A stretch of DNA of 64,000 nucleotides from CAIWAH01 sp964602595 (GCA_964602595.1 CAZRRO010000014.1:119775-183774), one strand, 5' to 3'; shown: positions 1 through 9,854, counted from the stretch's first letter. Notes: a model not told the origin generated them from the sequence alone. Numbers and translations are program-made.

Positions 1-568
1 CGGCGAGGTCGCCGAGGTTGAAGCGCCAGTCACCGTTGCCGGCGCCGCCGTTGAAGGCGCTGAGCATCGCCGGGCGCAGCGTGTCGGTCGGACCGATCCG
101 GCCGTCGGGTTGGAAGGTGCCGGTGAGCACGCCGCTGACGAAGGACTGATTATGGATGTCCGTGAGGGCCGGATCGCCGGGGGGCGCCTGGTCACGCAGG
201 GTGATTTGCCAGCCGTCGTAGCCGAAGCCGAGCGGGTCGCCGCCGGTCACGCCGACCTGGTTCAGCAGCACCGCCGAGGGATCGCTGACGGTGGGGGCGA
301 CGCCCACGGGGCTCTTGAGCAACGACGCGAACATGTCGCTGGCCCAACCCAAGCCGGCGCCGGTGCCGCGGAGTTCGAAGCTGATGGTCACCTCGCTCAG
401 CGACAGGATCGCCGAGGTGGTGACGCTATGGAGGAACGAGGTGAGCACCGGCTGGTTGTCGGCGATCGCGGTGGTCGTGATCGTCGGTGTGTAGGTCTCG
501 GTGACGAGCGCAGCCGAGGCGGAACCGGCGGCCAGCAGGGCGGCGGCGGTGGTGCGAAGCAGTTTCAT
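1..568 (-). CDS. Secreted protein with proprotein-convertase P-domain-like fold (3' end outside window)
   Basis: I read this frame directly from the sequence: ATG at 566-568 on the minus strand, open to the window edge (189 codons seen, no stop). The N-terminus is a signal peptide: MKLL-RTT, then an Ala/Leu core ending ASA. After it come Thr/Ser/Val-rich strands and features typical of secreted P-domain beta-sandwiches: FELRGTGAGLGWASD, and near the window edge LSAFNGGAGNGDWRFNLGDLA, which resembles the 'FNG..PNG.W.L...D' signature. The P-domain assignment rests on that motif alone. The gene lies 42 bases downstream of the giant surface protein on the same strand, so the two may be co-transcribed. 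A C-terminal sorting signal such as PEP-CTERM would lie outside the window. Confidence 0.7.
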   Translation of the reverse strand, partial: MKLLRTTAAALLAAGSASAALVTETYTPTITTTAIADNQPVLTSFLHSVTTSAILSLSEVTISFELRGTGAGLGWASDMFASLLKSPVGVAPTVSDPSAVLLNQVGVTGGDPLGFGYDGWQITLRDQAPPGDPALTDIHNQSFVSGVLTGTFQPDGRIGPTDTLRPAMLSAFNGGAGNGDWRFNLGDLA

Positions 569-609
569 GGGCAGGAAGTTTTCAGTTTTCAGTGACCAGT
601 GTTCGGGGC

Positions 610-3600
610 TCACGGATTGCTCACGGCGCGGTAGAAGCGCACGGGACCGGGCGGGTCGACGTCGGTGTGGGTGAAGACGCCGTTGGGGGCGGCGGTGTAG
701 ATGGCCGGGGAGATGAACTCCTGCCAGTCGTAGTTGGGCGGGCCGGCGGTGCTGTATTGCACGCGGAAGCTGCCGCCGGGCACGCCGAGGAAGGTGACGA
801 TGAAGTCGTCGCCGCTGGGCACGAGGGTGAGGTAGTTGGGCGTGCCGCCGCCGCCACCCGAGGTGGTGGTCTCGGTGACCGTGACCGTGCCGGTGACGCT
901 GTGGGTGCCGTCGCTCAGGGTGTATTCAAAGCTGCCGTTGCCCGCGTTGTTCGCCGGGGCGGTGTAGACCACGAAGTTGCCGGCGAGCGTCACCGTGGCG
1001 CCGGCGGGCAGGGCGTTGCCCACGGCGGTGAGGGTCAGCGAGTCGCCGTCCGCGTCGCTGTCGTTCCCGAGCAGGTCGGACTTCAGCACCTTGGCCACCT
1101 TGGTGGTGTTCGGGCGGTTCAGGCCGTCCGCGCCCGCCACGGGGGCGGCGTTCTCCACCGTGACCGACCGGGTGCCACCGGTGAAGGTGCCGTCCTCATC
1201 GGTCAGGGTAACGGTGATCGTCTTCGCCCCGAGCGTGGCGTAGGTGTGGGTCTTGGAGGTGCTGGCGGGATTGCCGGTGAAGTTCTCCGTGTTGCCGTCG
1301 CCCCAGTTGATGCTGAAGGCGGACACCGTGTCGGTGCCGGGATCGGTGATGGCGCCGAGGTTCAGCGTGTAGGGCGTGCCGTTGGGCACGGTGGCGTTGC
1401 CGGTGAGCGCGATGGTCGGCGCCACGTTGTTCACGTTCAGCGTGAAGGTCGTGGTGCTGCTCAGGTGCGGGCTGCCGTTGTCGGTGGCCGTGATGGTCAC
1501 CGTGGTCGGGCCCGCCGCGCCGTCCGCGGGGGTGTAGGACCAGTTCCAGCCGCCCGGCGTGGCGAACTTCACCACCCGGCCGTTGCTGAAGTCGGCGATG
1601 TAAACGCTGCGGCCCGACGGCGGGAAGGCCGTGCCGTGCGGCAGCGCCAGGTTGCCGACCGTGGTGCTGGGGCCCAGCTTGTCCACGAAGGTGCCGGTGG
1701 CCGTGAATTTCTGGATGCGATTGTTGAAGATGTCACCCACTACGATGTTGCCGCCGGGATCGATGCCGATACCCGCCGGGCTGCTGAATTGGCCGTTGCC
1801 GTTGCCGCCGGTGCCCCACTTGCCGAGGAAGGTGCCGGCGGTGTCGAAATACTGGACCCGGTTGTTGCCGCGGTCCGCGACATAGAGCGTGCCGCCGGGG
1901 CTGATGCGCAGGCCCTGCGGGAAGTTGAACAGGCCGTCGCCGCTGCCGCCGGAACCCCACTTGCGGAGGAACGCCCCGGCCGGACTGAAGACCTGGATGC
2001 GGTTGTTGCCGGAGTCGGCAACGTAAACGTCGCCCGCGGCATCCACGGCGACGCAATGCGGCCCGCTGAACTGGCCGTTGCCGCTGCCGAGGGAACCCCA
2101 CGTGGACAGGAGCGTCCCGGACAGCGTGAACTTGTCGATGCGGTGGCCACCTTTCAGGGCGACATACAGCCATCCATTGGCCGAATCCACGGCCACGCCC
2201 GTCGGATTGCCGGTGACCGTCCAGCTCGTCACGAGGCTGCCGCTGCTGTTGTATTTGTAGAGCTTGTTCTGGCCTTCATTGACGACATACAGGTTCTCCT
2301 GGCTGTCGAGGGTCAGCTCGATGGGCGTGTTCCCTTGGGTGAGGGTCTGCTGGTGATTCCAGGTGCCCGCGCCGGACTGTGTGATCGTGCCGACGGAGGC
2401 CGTGATGGTCACTGTGTCACTGTTCGCATCGGCGAAGGTGCCGGAGTTGAAGGCGGTGGTGCCTTCCGGCACCGTCACGGTCGCGGCGTCCCGCGCCACG
2501 GTCGGGGCAACGTTCTCCGCGACGTCCGTGATCGTGACCGTGAGCGCCTTCTCGAAGAACAGCCCGCCGGCATCCGTCGCGCGCACGCGCAGGGCGTAGC
2601 TGGACTTCGTTTCGAAGTCCGCGCTCGGCGTGAGTTTCAGCGCATTGGCAGCGATGGTGAAGCTCCCGTTGTCGCCGCTGCCGGTGCCGGTCACCAGCGT
2701 GAAGGTGTGCGTGTCGCCGGTGTCACCGTCCGTCGCCGAGAGCGTGCCGACGGTGGCGTTGGCGGCATTGTTTTCGGCAATGGAGCTGGGGCTCAGGGCA
2801 ACGTCGGTCACGGCCTCGTTGACGTTGCTGATCGTCACGGTCAACGGCGTCTCGTAGCTTAAGCCGCCCTGGTCGGTGACTCGCACGCGGATGCTGTAGC
2901 TGTTCCGCACCTCGTAGTTGAAGACCGCCGAGCTGCGCACGGTGTTGCCGCTGATATTGAAGCTGGCGTTGTCCGCGTCGCCGGTGCCGTTGACCAACGA
3001 GAAGGTGAAGGTGTTTCCCGAATCCGCATCGGAGGGCGTCAGCGTCCCGACGCTGGTGTTGATGGCGGCGTTTTCCGCCACGACGAGCGAGGCACCAACC
3101 GGCTGGCCGGTCATGCGCACGCGGTCCATCGTCACCCCGCCGCCGCCGAAGGTGTAGGTGAAGAGGTTCGCCATGTTGGCCGTGACGTTGCCCACCTTGG
3201 TGACGCGACCCGTGACCTGCGTGGCGCCGGTGCCGATGGTGGCGGCGTTGAGTTCGGCATCCGTCAGGCCGCCGGGGGCGAAGTTGTCATACTGCGCGGC
3301 GGAGAGGATCCACACCGTGATCGAGGAGCCGGCATAGGCGAACCGATACAGGTAGGTCGTGTTGAGGGCTACCGCGCCGGCCGTGACGTTGGCGTAACCG
3401 CCGCTGTTCAAGCCCACGATGGGAACGCCGCCGGTGGGGGTTGAGTCGTTGGCCGGGGCGAGCGCAATCGTGAAGCCTTGGTTATTGAACCCACCCAGGC
3501 CGAACATTTGCACGCGGCCCGGAGGAGCGGAGCTCATGCTGAACAGGAAGTCGCCCGTGATCGGTCCCGCTGCGGCCAAGGACGCCGCGAAGTTGCGGCT

Positions 3601-6600
3601 CCCGCTGCCACCGTTCCAGGCGCCGCCCGGTGAAGTCAGGCTGCTGAAGGTCAGGCCGGTCGGCGTGTAACTGCCGCCGTTCCAGGCTGTGGAGAAACCC
3701 GCGCCCCCATTGCCACTCAAGGTGCCCGCCGAGGTGCCGTAGTCGAAGTCTTCCACGATGGTCAGCGGTCCGTTGATGGCCGTCGGCGCGTGGTTGATCG
3801 TGATGCTGACGGTGTAGTCCGTGAGGCCGCCGTCCTTGTCGAGGATACGGCCCTTGACCGTGAGCGAGGCCGGGGCGGGCGAGGCGAAGTAGTTGGCGGG
3901 GATCGTCTTCGTGGCCGCCGTCAAGCTGCCGGCATACGTGCCGTCGCCGTCGTCCCAGGTGCCGTCGTTGTTGTAGTCGTAGCTGTATTTCAGGCCCGTG
4001 CTGACGTCGGTGGTGCCGGGATCAACCTGGCCGGTGAAGCTTACGCTCGGGGGCGTCACGGTGTTTTCGTTCGCCGTGGCGGCGCTGCGCGAGAAGGTGG
4101 CCGTTGGCGCGACGTTGTTGACGTTCAGCGTGAAGGTCGTCTGGCCGCTCGCACCGAGGCTGTCGGTGGCGGTGATGGTCACGGTCGTCGGGCCGGCGGG
4201 CCCGTCGGCCGGCGTGTGCAGCCAGGCGTAGGAGGACTGGCCGACGTTGAACTTGATGAGCTTGTTCCGGGTTTGATCGAGTGCCCAGAGGTTGCCCGCC
4301 GCGTCAAAGCGGAGATAGGTCACCAACTGAAACTGGCCCGCTCCGGTGCCCGCGGTGCCGAACGAGCCCAAGGATATGCCGGCGGTGGTGTATTTGCGGA
4401 TGGTGGTGGCGGAGGCGGTCCAAAGATTGCCCTGGGCGTCCATGTCGATCGAGTTGTTCTGCCCGCCGACAGTGTTGAAGTAACCCGTGGTCGCTCCGGT
4501 GACATCGAAGCCTTTGATGAAGCCGGAGTCCCCGACGTAGGCCGTGCCGGTCGTCGGATGGATGGCGACGTCCAAATTGCCATTGAGACCCGTGTTCGGC
4601 GGTTCGTTGTTACCAGCGTTGTAGCCCGAGGTGCGCCACAGTTCCGTGCCCGACGGATTGACGAGCACCAGCCTGTGGGAGCGGTCGAGCTGGTAGTAGT
4701 TGCCGCTCGGTCCGCCGAAACGCCCGCCGCGGATATAGACCTGCTGCGTGGGCGGGCCAAAGTTGCCGATCAGGTTGCCGGTGGAGTCATACTTCCGGGT
4801 GTGCGTGTGGCCGGAGTAGGCGACGTAGATGTTGCCGGAGGCATCCACATCGATGCCCGTGAAGTTTTCGCTGTCATTGAACACGCCCGGCGAGGCGAGG
4901 GTGAACTGCAGCAACTGGTTGCCGTTCGGATCGTATTTCGTCACCACGCCGGCGAGGTTGCCGACGTAGATGTTCCCCGCGCTGTCGAAGTCGAACCGGC
5001 GCGGCGTGGTGGTGGTGGCGAACTCGGTGACATACGTGGCGGACGCCAGCACGCCGATGCTGCCGACGCTCGAGGTCACGGTGACCGAGTTGTTCTCGGC
5101 GTCATTCACCGTCAGCCCGTTCGAGGTCGCCGTGCCTTCGTTGATGGTGATGGTCGCGCTGGTGGCGACAACGGTCGGGGCGGTGTTCACGCCCGTGCCT
5201 TGCACGGCGAAGCTGTAGGCGGATTCGTTGCAGTCATCGTTGTTGACCGTGACCGTGGCCGAACGCAGGCCGGCGGCACTGGGGCTGAAGGTCACGGTGA
5301 AGGTCGCGGAGCCGCCGCCTGCAATCGGGCCGACCGGGTTCAGCGGGCCGGCGACGAAATTCGCCGGGTGAGCGCCCGTGACGCTGATGCCGGAAACATT
5401 CAGGACGCTGGCTCCGGGTCCGGTGTTCTGCACCGTGAAGGTCCGAACCACCGGGCTGCCCAGGACGACCGCGTTGCCAAAGTCGGTGTCATCCTCCGGT
5501 CTTGGAGTCGTATCCGCCAGGGCGATGTCGAGGGTATTGCCGGTGAGGTTGATTTCCGGGGCGGTGGGGTCCGGCACGGAAGTTTCGGGAGTAATTCCGC
5601 TGCCGTCGGTCCAATTGCCGGTGGGGCCCGTGAGGCCGAAGTTGTTCAGGGTGCCGCTTGCGCCCCCGGTCTCGTCCACCGCGCTGTCCACCCCGGCGTT
5701 GTTGGCACCCACCGTGCCGTGGTTGAGCTTGTAGTAGCCCACGAGGCACGGAGGCATGACAGCCAGTTCGGCGGCCTTGTAGGTCTGAAGTTCGGCCGCC
5801 GAGCGGGCCACCGCCCAGATGCGCACTTCATCCAACGTGCCCGCGAAGGGATAAACCGTTTGCATCGTCACGTCGCCCAGGCGCACGGGCGCTGTCGTGG
5901 TGGCGGTCCCCGGCGTGCCCCAGGTCCAGCCCGAGAATCCGTCGGAGACGCCGTCCACGTAGAGGCGACCGCCGGTCGAGTCCACCACGAAGGCCACGTG
6001 GTGCCAGACGTCGTTGTTGATGGTCGTTGCACCCACGATCCCCGAACCGCTCGGGAAAATGGCACCAGCGCCTCCGGGCCGGAAAAACCACGCCGTCAGC
6101 TTTCCTCCCTCCGTTCCCATCTGCCAGCCGTTGCCCGAACTCGCAACATACTTGGAGACGAGAAGTCCGTGAGAATCCGTGGTTTTCACCCACGCTTCCA
6201 CCGTGAAGGGGAAGCTGAGCTGGCCTGGCTGATGGGGGATGTCCACGGTATCATTCACGCCGTCGAAGTGCAGCGCGGTGGCCGGAGGCAGGGTGCCGGT
6301 TCCGGTCAGCGCGAAGTCGTAGTTGCTCTCGTCGCAGTCGTCGTTGACGACGTTGATCGTCGCGGTGCGGGTGCCTCCGGCCGAGGGGGTGAAGGTGACC
6401 GTGAAGGTCGTGTTGGCATTCGCCGCCACCGTCGCCGGCAGGGTGATGCCTGAGACCGCGTAGTCGCCGGGATTCGCACCGCTGAAGGAGAGGGCGGAAA
6501 CCGTCAGGGTAGAGGTGCCGGTGTTTTCCAGCGTGAACGTTTTGGGCACGCCGGTGCCGACCAGGGACGAGCCAAAGTCCGTGTTGTTCCCCGTGGCGGT

Positions 6601-7500
6601 CGCGGTGGTGCCGTCGAGGATCGGGTTGCCGTTGCCGACGAGATTGATGTCGGGCGCAGCCGCGTAGGTGGAGGTTACCGCCGTCAACGTGGGACCCGTG
6701 GTCCAGTTGCCCGTGGTCCCGGTGAGCGCGAAGTTGGCGAGCGTGCCGTCGTCGGCAAACGCGTTGGCGATGTCGGGCAGTGCGGTAACGCCGGTGTTAA
6801 CGCCATCGGCCGAACCCTCGCTGAACTTGTAGTAGGCCATCAGGCAGGACGGCATGGAGGCGATTTCGGTGTCCTTGAAGGCCTGGATTTCGGCAAGTGA
6901 GCGGGCGCCGTTCCAAATCCGGACCTCGTCGATCGCGCCGGGGAAGAACTTGCCGCCGGCGACGTTGCCGGCGTATTCGCCCAGCGTGACATCCTGAGTG
7001 GTGGTGGCCACCGTCGGAGCTCCGCTCCAAACGGCGCTGCTGGCGAGCACACCGTCCACGTAGAGCTTGCTGCCGGTGGTCTCCACGACCATGGCGACGT
7101 GATGCCAAGTGTTCAGGCTGACGGTAACGCCAAGGAGCGTGGTGTTGACGTAGCCAGGCACGGCGTAATACCAGCCCGAAACTTGGCCGCCGGCATAATG
7201 AATGGCCCAGCCATTGCCCGAAGAGGCCACGTATTTGTTCACGATGCTGGAAACTCCGCTGCCGGATGCAGTGGGCTTGAACCAGCACTCCACGGTGAGC
7301 GGGAGCGAGTTGAGTTCGGCGCGGTGAGGAATGGTCACCTTGTCATCGATGCCGTCGAAGTTCAGGGCTTGGCCAGGGTCGGCCTTGGCCGAAGCGAAAC
7401 CAAACAAGCAGGCGGACAGGAGCGCGAGACAGGCGGCCCGGAAGCCGGCGGGACGGGGCCGGCCGGGAACAACGGCAGGGCGCAAGGTAGGCTGATTCAT
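610..7500 (-). CDS. Giant secreted multidomain protein: LamG, ASH, NHL, cadherin-like and PKD-like repeats
   Basis: 2296 residues from the ATG at 7498-7500. The frame stays open 41 codons further upstream, but this start gives a good signal peptide (Arg/Pro-rich n-region, core around CLALLSACLFGF, cut near ASAKA). In order: a LamG/concanavalin-like domain (about 45-230), an ASH 'choice-of-anchor D' domain (about 280-400), a second LamG (about 405-610), a second ASH (about 650-770), a first propeller-like stretch, a PKD-like segment, a third lectin-like region, two cadherin-like repeats with NYEVRNSYSIRVRV and DFETKSSYALRVRA, NHL repeats (VADSGNNRIQVF, VADRGNNRVQYF, VGDIFNNRIQKF), a PKD-like segment (INWGDGN), a cadherin/Ig-like domain with SDADGDSL, a Gly linker, and a C-terminal beta domain. 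No enzyme motif is visible. It is probably an adhesin or surface binding protein; the ligand is unknown. Domain borders are estimates. Confidence 0.85.
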   Translation of the reverse strand: MNQPTLRPAVVPGRPRPAGFRAACLALLSACLFGFASAKADPGQALNFDGIDDKVTIPHRAELNSLPLTVECWFKPTASGSGVSSIVNKYVASSGNGWAIHYAGGQVSGWYYAVPGYVNTTLLGVTVSLNTWHHVAMVVETTGSKLYVDGVLASSAVWSGAPTVATTTQDVTLGEYAGNVAGGKFFPGAIDEVRIWNGARSLAEIQAFKDTEIASMPSCLMAYYKFSEGSADGVNTGVTALPDIANAFADDGTLANFALTGTTGNWTTGPTLTAVTSTYAAAPDINLVGNGNPILDGTTATATGNNTDFGSSLVGTGVPKTFTLENTGTSTLTVSALSFSGANPGDYAVSGITLPATVAANANTTFTVTFTPSAGGTRTATINVVNDDCDESNYDFALTGTGTLPPATALHFDGVNDTVDIPHQPGQLSFPFTVEAWVKTTDSHGLLVSKYVASSGNGWQMGTEGGKLTAWFFRPGGAGAIFPSGSGIVGATTINNDVWHHVAFVVDSTGGRLYVDGVSDGFSGWTWGTPGTATTTAPVRLGDVTMQTVYPFAGTLDEVRIWAVARSAAELQTYKAAELAVMPPCLVGYYKLNHGTVGANNAGVDSAVDETGGASGTLNNFGLTGPTGNWTDGSGITPETSVPDPTAPEINLTGNTLDIALADTTPRPEDDTDFGNAVVLGSPVVRTFTVQNTGPGASVLNVSGISVTGAHPANFVAGPLNPVGPIAGGGSATFTVTFSPSAAGLRSATVTVNNDDCNESAYSFAVQGTGVNTAPTVVATSATITINEGTATSNGLTVNDAENNSVTVTSSVGSIGVLASATYVTEFATTTTPRRFDFDSAGNIYVGNLAGVVTKYDPNGNQLLQFTLASPGVFNDSENFTGIDVDASGNIYVAYSGHTHTRKYDSTGNLIGNFGPPTQQVYIRGGRFGGPSGNYYQLDRSHRLVLVNPSGTELWRTSGYNAGNNEPPNTGLNGNLDVAIHPTTGTAYVGDSGFIKGFDVTGATTGYFNTVGGQNNSIDMDAQGNLWTASATTIRKYTTAGISLGSFGTAGTGAGQFQLVTYLRFDAAGNLWALDQTRNKLIKFNVGQSSYAWLHTPADGPAGPTTVTITATDSLGASGQTTFTLNVNNVAPTATFSRSAATANENTVTPPSVSFTGQVDPGTTDVSTGLKYSYDYNNDGTWDDGDGTYAGSLTAATKTIPANYFASPAPASLTVKGRILDKDGGLTDYTVSITINHAPTAINGPLTIVEDFDYGTSAGTLSGNGGAGFSTAWNGGSYTPTGLTFSSLTSPGGAWNGGSGSRNFAASLAAAGPITGDFLFSMSSAPPGRVQMFGLGGFNNQGFTIALAPANDSTPTGGVPIVGLNSGGYANVTAGAVALNTTYLYRFAYAGSSITVWILSAAQYDNFAPGGLTDAELNAATIGTGATQVTGRVTKVGNVTANMANLFTYTFGGGGVTMDRVRMTGQPVGASLVVAENAAINTSVGTLTPSDADSGNTFTFSLVNGTGDADNASFNISGNTVRSSAVFNYEVRNSYSIRVRVTDQGGLSYETPLTVTISNVNEAVTDVALSPSSIAENNAANATVGTLSATDGDTGDTHTFTLVTGTGSGDNGSFTIAANALKLTPSADFETKSSYALRVRATDAGGLFFEKALTVTITDVAENVAPTVARDAATVTVPEGTTAFNSGTFADANSDTVTITASVGTITQSGAGTWNHQQTLTQGNTPIELTLDSQENLYVVNEGQNKLYKYNSSGSLVTSWTVTGNPTGVAVDSANGWLYVALKGGHRIDKFTLSGTLLSTWGSLGSGNGQFSGPHCVAVDAAGDVYVADSGNNRIQVFSPAGAFLRKWGSGGSGDGLFNFPQGLRISPGGTLYVADRGNNRVQYFDTAGTFLGKWGTGGNGNGQFSSPAGIGIDPGGNIVVGDIFNNRIQKFTATGTFVDKLGPSTTVGNLALPHGTAFPPSGRSVYIADFSNGRVVKFATPGGWNWSYTPADGAAGPTTVTITATDNGSPHLSSTTTFTLNVNNVAPTIALTGNATVPNGTPYTLNLGAITDPGTDTVSAFSINWGDGNTENFTGNPASTSKTHTYATLGAKTITVTLTDEDGTFTGGTRSVTVENAAPVAGADGLNRPNTTKVAKVLKSDLLGNDSDADGDSLTLTAVGNALPAGATVTLAGNFVVYTAPANNAGNGSFEYTLSDGTHSVTGTVTVTETTTSGGGGGTPNYLTLVPSGDDFIVTFLGVPGGSFRVQYSTAGPPNYDWQEFISPAIYTAAPNGVFTHTDVDPPGPVRFYRAVSNP

Positions 7501-7866
7501 AGCAATGGACTGGAAATCTCCGTGGAGGGAGTCGTGTCCCGGGCACCGCCTCCCCCAAAGATTGGGTGAACCGGAAAACGCCCCTCCACTAGCTGCTACA
7601 ACGTCTGCCGCCGGCGGTAACAAGATTTGTGAAAGAAATTTCAGGATGGGTGCTGGGGAAATTCGTTGGGCTCGAAAGCGGCGTCCTTGGGATACCCGTT
7701 TTGCGGCGGTGGGGGTTGATCACGGAACAGAGTTTGGGGGCCGAACCGCTGGGTTGTTCCCGGCGGCGCGGCAGCGCCGCCCTACCGGGTTAGGGTGGCG
7801 GGGTGTTTGCGCCCAGGGGGCGGGCGACTTCCACGCTGATTTCTCCGGATTGCGGCCGGTGGTCAG
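7501..7866. other. Intergenic region with a GC-rich hairpin
   Basis: I see no credible gene in these 366 bases; reading frames that cross it run antisense into the sigma-factor gene. A perfect 8-base stem lies at 7762-7769 and 7774-7781 (GGCGGCGC / GCGCCGCC, loop GGCA), followed by a weaker CCCTA/TAGGG pair. There is no T-tract, so it is not a typical intrinsic terminator. It sits about 85 bases downstream of the sigma-factor stop and could be a dispersed palindromic repeat. The promoter of the giant surface protein should lie near 7510-7650; I cannot place its boxes with confidence. Confidence 0.4.
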
Positions 7867-8607
7867 TCAGCCGCGGAGCATGGTCAGCACGTGCCGGATT
7901 TCCTCCTCGATGTCGCGGAGGTCGCTGACTTGGCTGGCGATTTCGACGCGGAAGAGGTCCCGATACCGCTGGCGGAAACGGACGAGGGCCATCTTGAAGG
8001 CGCCTTCGGTGATCCGGAGCTGCGCGGCCAGCCGGGGGTAGCCGGCCTCAGCCTGCGGACCGTCCGCCAGCACGAGCTTGAAGAGGTCGAACCGTTCCGC
8101 CTGGCCCGCCGCGGCGCATTCGGCCTTGAGGCGGTCGAGCACCCGGTTGACGACGGCCTTGGCCCATTTGCGCTCAAATTCGCGCTCGGGCGATTCGTCG
8201 TGCCGGAGGCTGTCGAGTTCTTCGTCGGACAATTCTTCCAGCGGGACTAAACCTTCGCTCGGCGTGCGTTTGAGGCGCTGAGCGTGCTTGTGCTGGTTGG
8301 CAAGGTGGTTGCGCAGGCTGGTGAGCAGGAAGGTGCGGAACCGGCCGCGTTCCCGCTGGGCGGCGGCCAGGGCGCGGTTTTCGAGCAGGTGGGCGAAGAA
8401 ACTCTGGGTGAGGTCGTCCGCCCGGTCCGTCGAGCCGGTGAGCGTCGCGACGTAGGCGTGGACGGGCATCCAGTAGGCGCGGCACAGGGACTCCAAGGCG
8501 ACCGCCTGGCCGGGCGAACGGGTGTCCGCCGCGTCGCCGAGGACGGTCCAATGGGTCGTCGGAAATGTGCCGCCATTGCTCACGTCAGTCCGGCGAGCCT
8601 GGGGCAT
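7867..8607 (-). CDS. ECF-type RNA polymerase sigma factor
   Basis: 246 residues from ATG 8605-8607. The frame is open further upstream, but that part would overlap the phosphoesterase gene and has no family resemblance. A GTG at about 8583 (VSNGG) is an alternative start and fits the usual N-terminus of this group (GGTFPTTHWTVL). Region 2 shows ADDLTQSFFAHLLENRAL and the RGRFRTFLLTSLRNHLAN segment; region 4 shows the LRITEGAFKMALVRFRQRYRDLF helix-turn-helix. These are typical of large ECF sigma factors of Planctomycetes and Verrucomicrobia, which often sit beside WD40 Ser/Thr kinases. Here the kinase gene is 10 kb away. No anti-sigma factor is adjacent. Its target promoters cannot be read from this window. 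Confidence 0.88.
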   Translation of the reverse strand: MPQARRTDVSNGGTFPTTHWTVLGDAADTRSPGQAVALESLCRAYWMPVHAYVATLTGSTDRADDLTQSFFAHLLENRALAAAQRERGRFRTFLLTSLRNHLANQHKHAQRLKRTPSEGLVPLEELSDEELDSLRHDESPEREFERKWAKAVVNRVLDRLKAECAAAGQAERFDLFKLVLADGPQAEAGYPRLAAQLRITEGAFKMALVRFRQRYRDLFRVEIASQVSDLRDIEEEIRHVLTMLRG

Positions 8608-8651
8608 TCCCGGGGGGCGCAGCAATGCCCAGTTGAACCGGCCTGCCGGAT

Positions 8652-9113
8652 TTACAAGTCCATGAACCGCAACGCCGGTTCGCCGGTGCCGAGCTCGAGG
8701 ACGGCGACCGAGCGGGGCAGGTTGAACCGGGGTCTTCCGGCGTAACCCGGGTTGATGAACCAACGGGCCCCGCGCCGTTCCGAGAACGTCTGGTGGGTGT
8801 GGCCGAAGATCACCACGTCGGGCTGGGCCCGTTCGAGGCGTTCGCGCAGGACCGAGCCGGGGTGGTCCGGCGAGACGATGTGGTGGACGAGGAATTTCCG
8901 GCCGCCGAGTTCGATGACCTCCGTTTCGCGTCCCGTGAGGTCGGGGTCGTTGTTGCCCAGCACGGCGGTGACCGGGGCGATCTGTTCCAGTTCCGGCACG
9001 ATATGCCAGCCGCCGATGTCGCCGGCATGCAGGATGTGGGTCACGCCGGCAAAGAGGCGCGCGACCTTGGGATCCAGGAAACCGTGAGTGTCGCTGATGA
9101 GACCGATCGTCAC
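8652..9113 (-). CDS. YfcE/MJ0936-family metallophosphoesterase
   Basis: A small calcineurin-like phosphoesterase with all metal-binding motifs: SDTHG near the N-terminus, GDIGG, GNND, then HHIVSPDHPG and GHTH. It likely hydrolyses a phosphodiester or phosphomonoester substrate using two divalent metals in the cytoplasm; the substrate is unknown. I chose the GTG at 9111-9113 because family members start almost directly with the 'IGLISDTHG' strand and because it removes an overlap with the upstream gene. The ATG at 9180-9182 would add a 23-residue Ser/Pro/Lys-rich tail and overlap the DUF6580 gene by 32 bases. It is probably co-transcribed with that gene. Confidence 0.85.
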   Translation of the reverse strand: MTIGLISDTHGFLDPKVARLFAGVTHILHAGDIGGWHIVPELEQIAPVTAVLGNNDPDLTGRETEVIELGGRKFLVHHIVSPDHPGSVLRERLERAQPDVVIFGHTHQTFSERRGARWFINPGYAGRPRFNLPRSVAVLELGTGEPALRFMDL

Positions 9114-9150
9114 GGGCGAAGGAGACGACGAACCCGGGGCGGAGGCCAAG

Positions 9151-9837
9151 TCAGGCTTTGGCTTCTTCCGGCTCCGGTTCACCGTCGGCGTCAGGGGCCG
9201 TTTCGCCTTTTTCCTGGGGCGATTCGGCGGCGGTCGCCTGCCAGGCCGCGCCGAACAGGGCCGTGAACAGGCCGCCGCTTAGCAGCGTGTTGCGGAAGAA
9301 TTCCCACGTTTCGGGATAGCCGCCGACGCCCTTGGTCAGCGCGATGATCCAGCCCGCCAGCGTCTTGGTGTATTCCGGATTGTGGAACGGGTTCAGCAGC
9401 CAGGCGGCGGTGTTGGTGATCAGGTAGAAGAGCAGGGCACCCAGCAGGCCGCCCCCGAGCAGGCCCAGCAGCGGCGACTGCGGGCGAAAGCGGCGTCCCA
9501 GCCAGAAGAGGCCGAAGTAACCAGCGTAGTTGCAGGCGAGGTAACCCACGCCGCCCCACGTGAAGACGTCGACGCCCCGGGCAAACTGGTAATAGCCGTT
9601 TAGCGCGAGGTCCGTGACCAGCAATGCCCCGAAGGGCAGGGCCAGCCCGCGGCGTCCCGGGAAGAACACCCCGGCGCAGAACATCAGCGCGTAGACCATG
9701 CTGAAGTTCGGCGGCAACAATCCGGGCCAGCGCGACAGCGCCACGACGAGCGCGAACAGCCACGGCAGCAGTTGATGCAGTCTTTCCTTCACGGGCGGCG
9801 CGACGTTAACGGGAGATTGCCATTTGCCAATTTTCAA
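9151..9837 (-). CDS. DUF6580-family integral membrane protein
   Basis: 228 residues with about five to six hydrophobic segments, beginning LPWLFALVVALSRW and followed by PPNFSMVYALMFCAGVFF. This 'R..P..LPPNFS...AL..F.G..F' opening is typical of the uncharacterised DUF6580 family, which resembles the S components of ECF transporters in topology (comparison from memory). Further membrane segments include GLALPFGALLVTDLAL, YLACNYAGYFGLFWL and GLLGGGLLGALLFYLI. The C-terminal 30 residues are acidic and rich in Glu, Pro and Ala, so probably cytoplasmic. A substrate role cannot be read from the sequence. It is divergent from the pseudouridine synthase gene, whose GTG start is only 17 bases away. 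Confidence 0.7.
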   Translation of the reverse strand: MKIGKWQSPVNVAPPVKERLHQLLPWLFALVVALSRWPGLLPPNFSMVYALMFCAGVFFPGRRGLALPFGALLVTDLALNGYYQFARGVDVFTWGGVGYLACNYAGYFGLFWLGRRFRPQSPLLGLLGGGLLGALLFYLITNTAAWLLNPFHNPEYTKTLAGWIIALTKGVGGYPETWEFFRNTLLSGGLFTALFGAAWQATAAESPQEKGETAPDADGEPEPEEAKA

Positions 9838-9854
9838 AACGCAATGCGCGGCCT

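Noticed and set aside
592..6453. Long plus-strand frames of 756 and 887 codons opposite the giant surface protein
   Set aside because: They are rich in Arg, Gly and Ala with no domain features, a known artefact opposite high-GC repetitive genes; the minus frame has signal peptide and domains.
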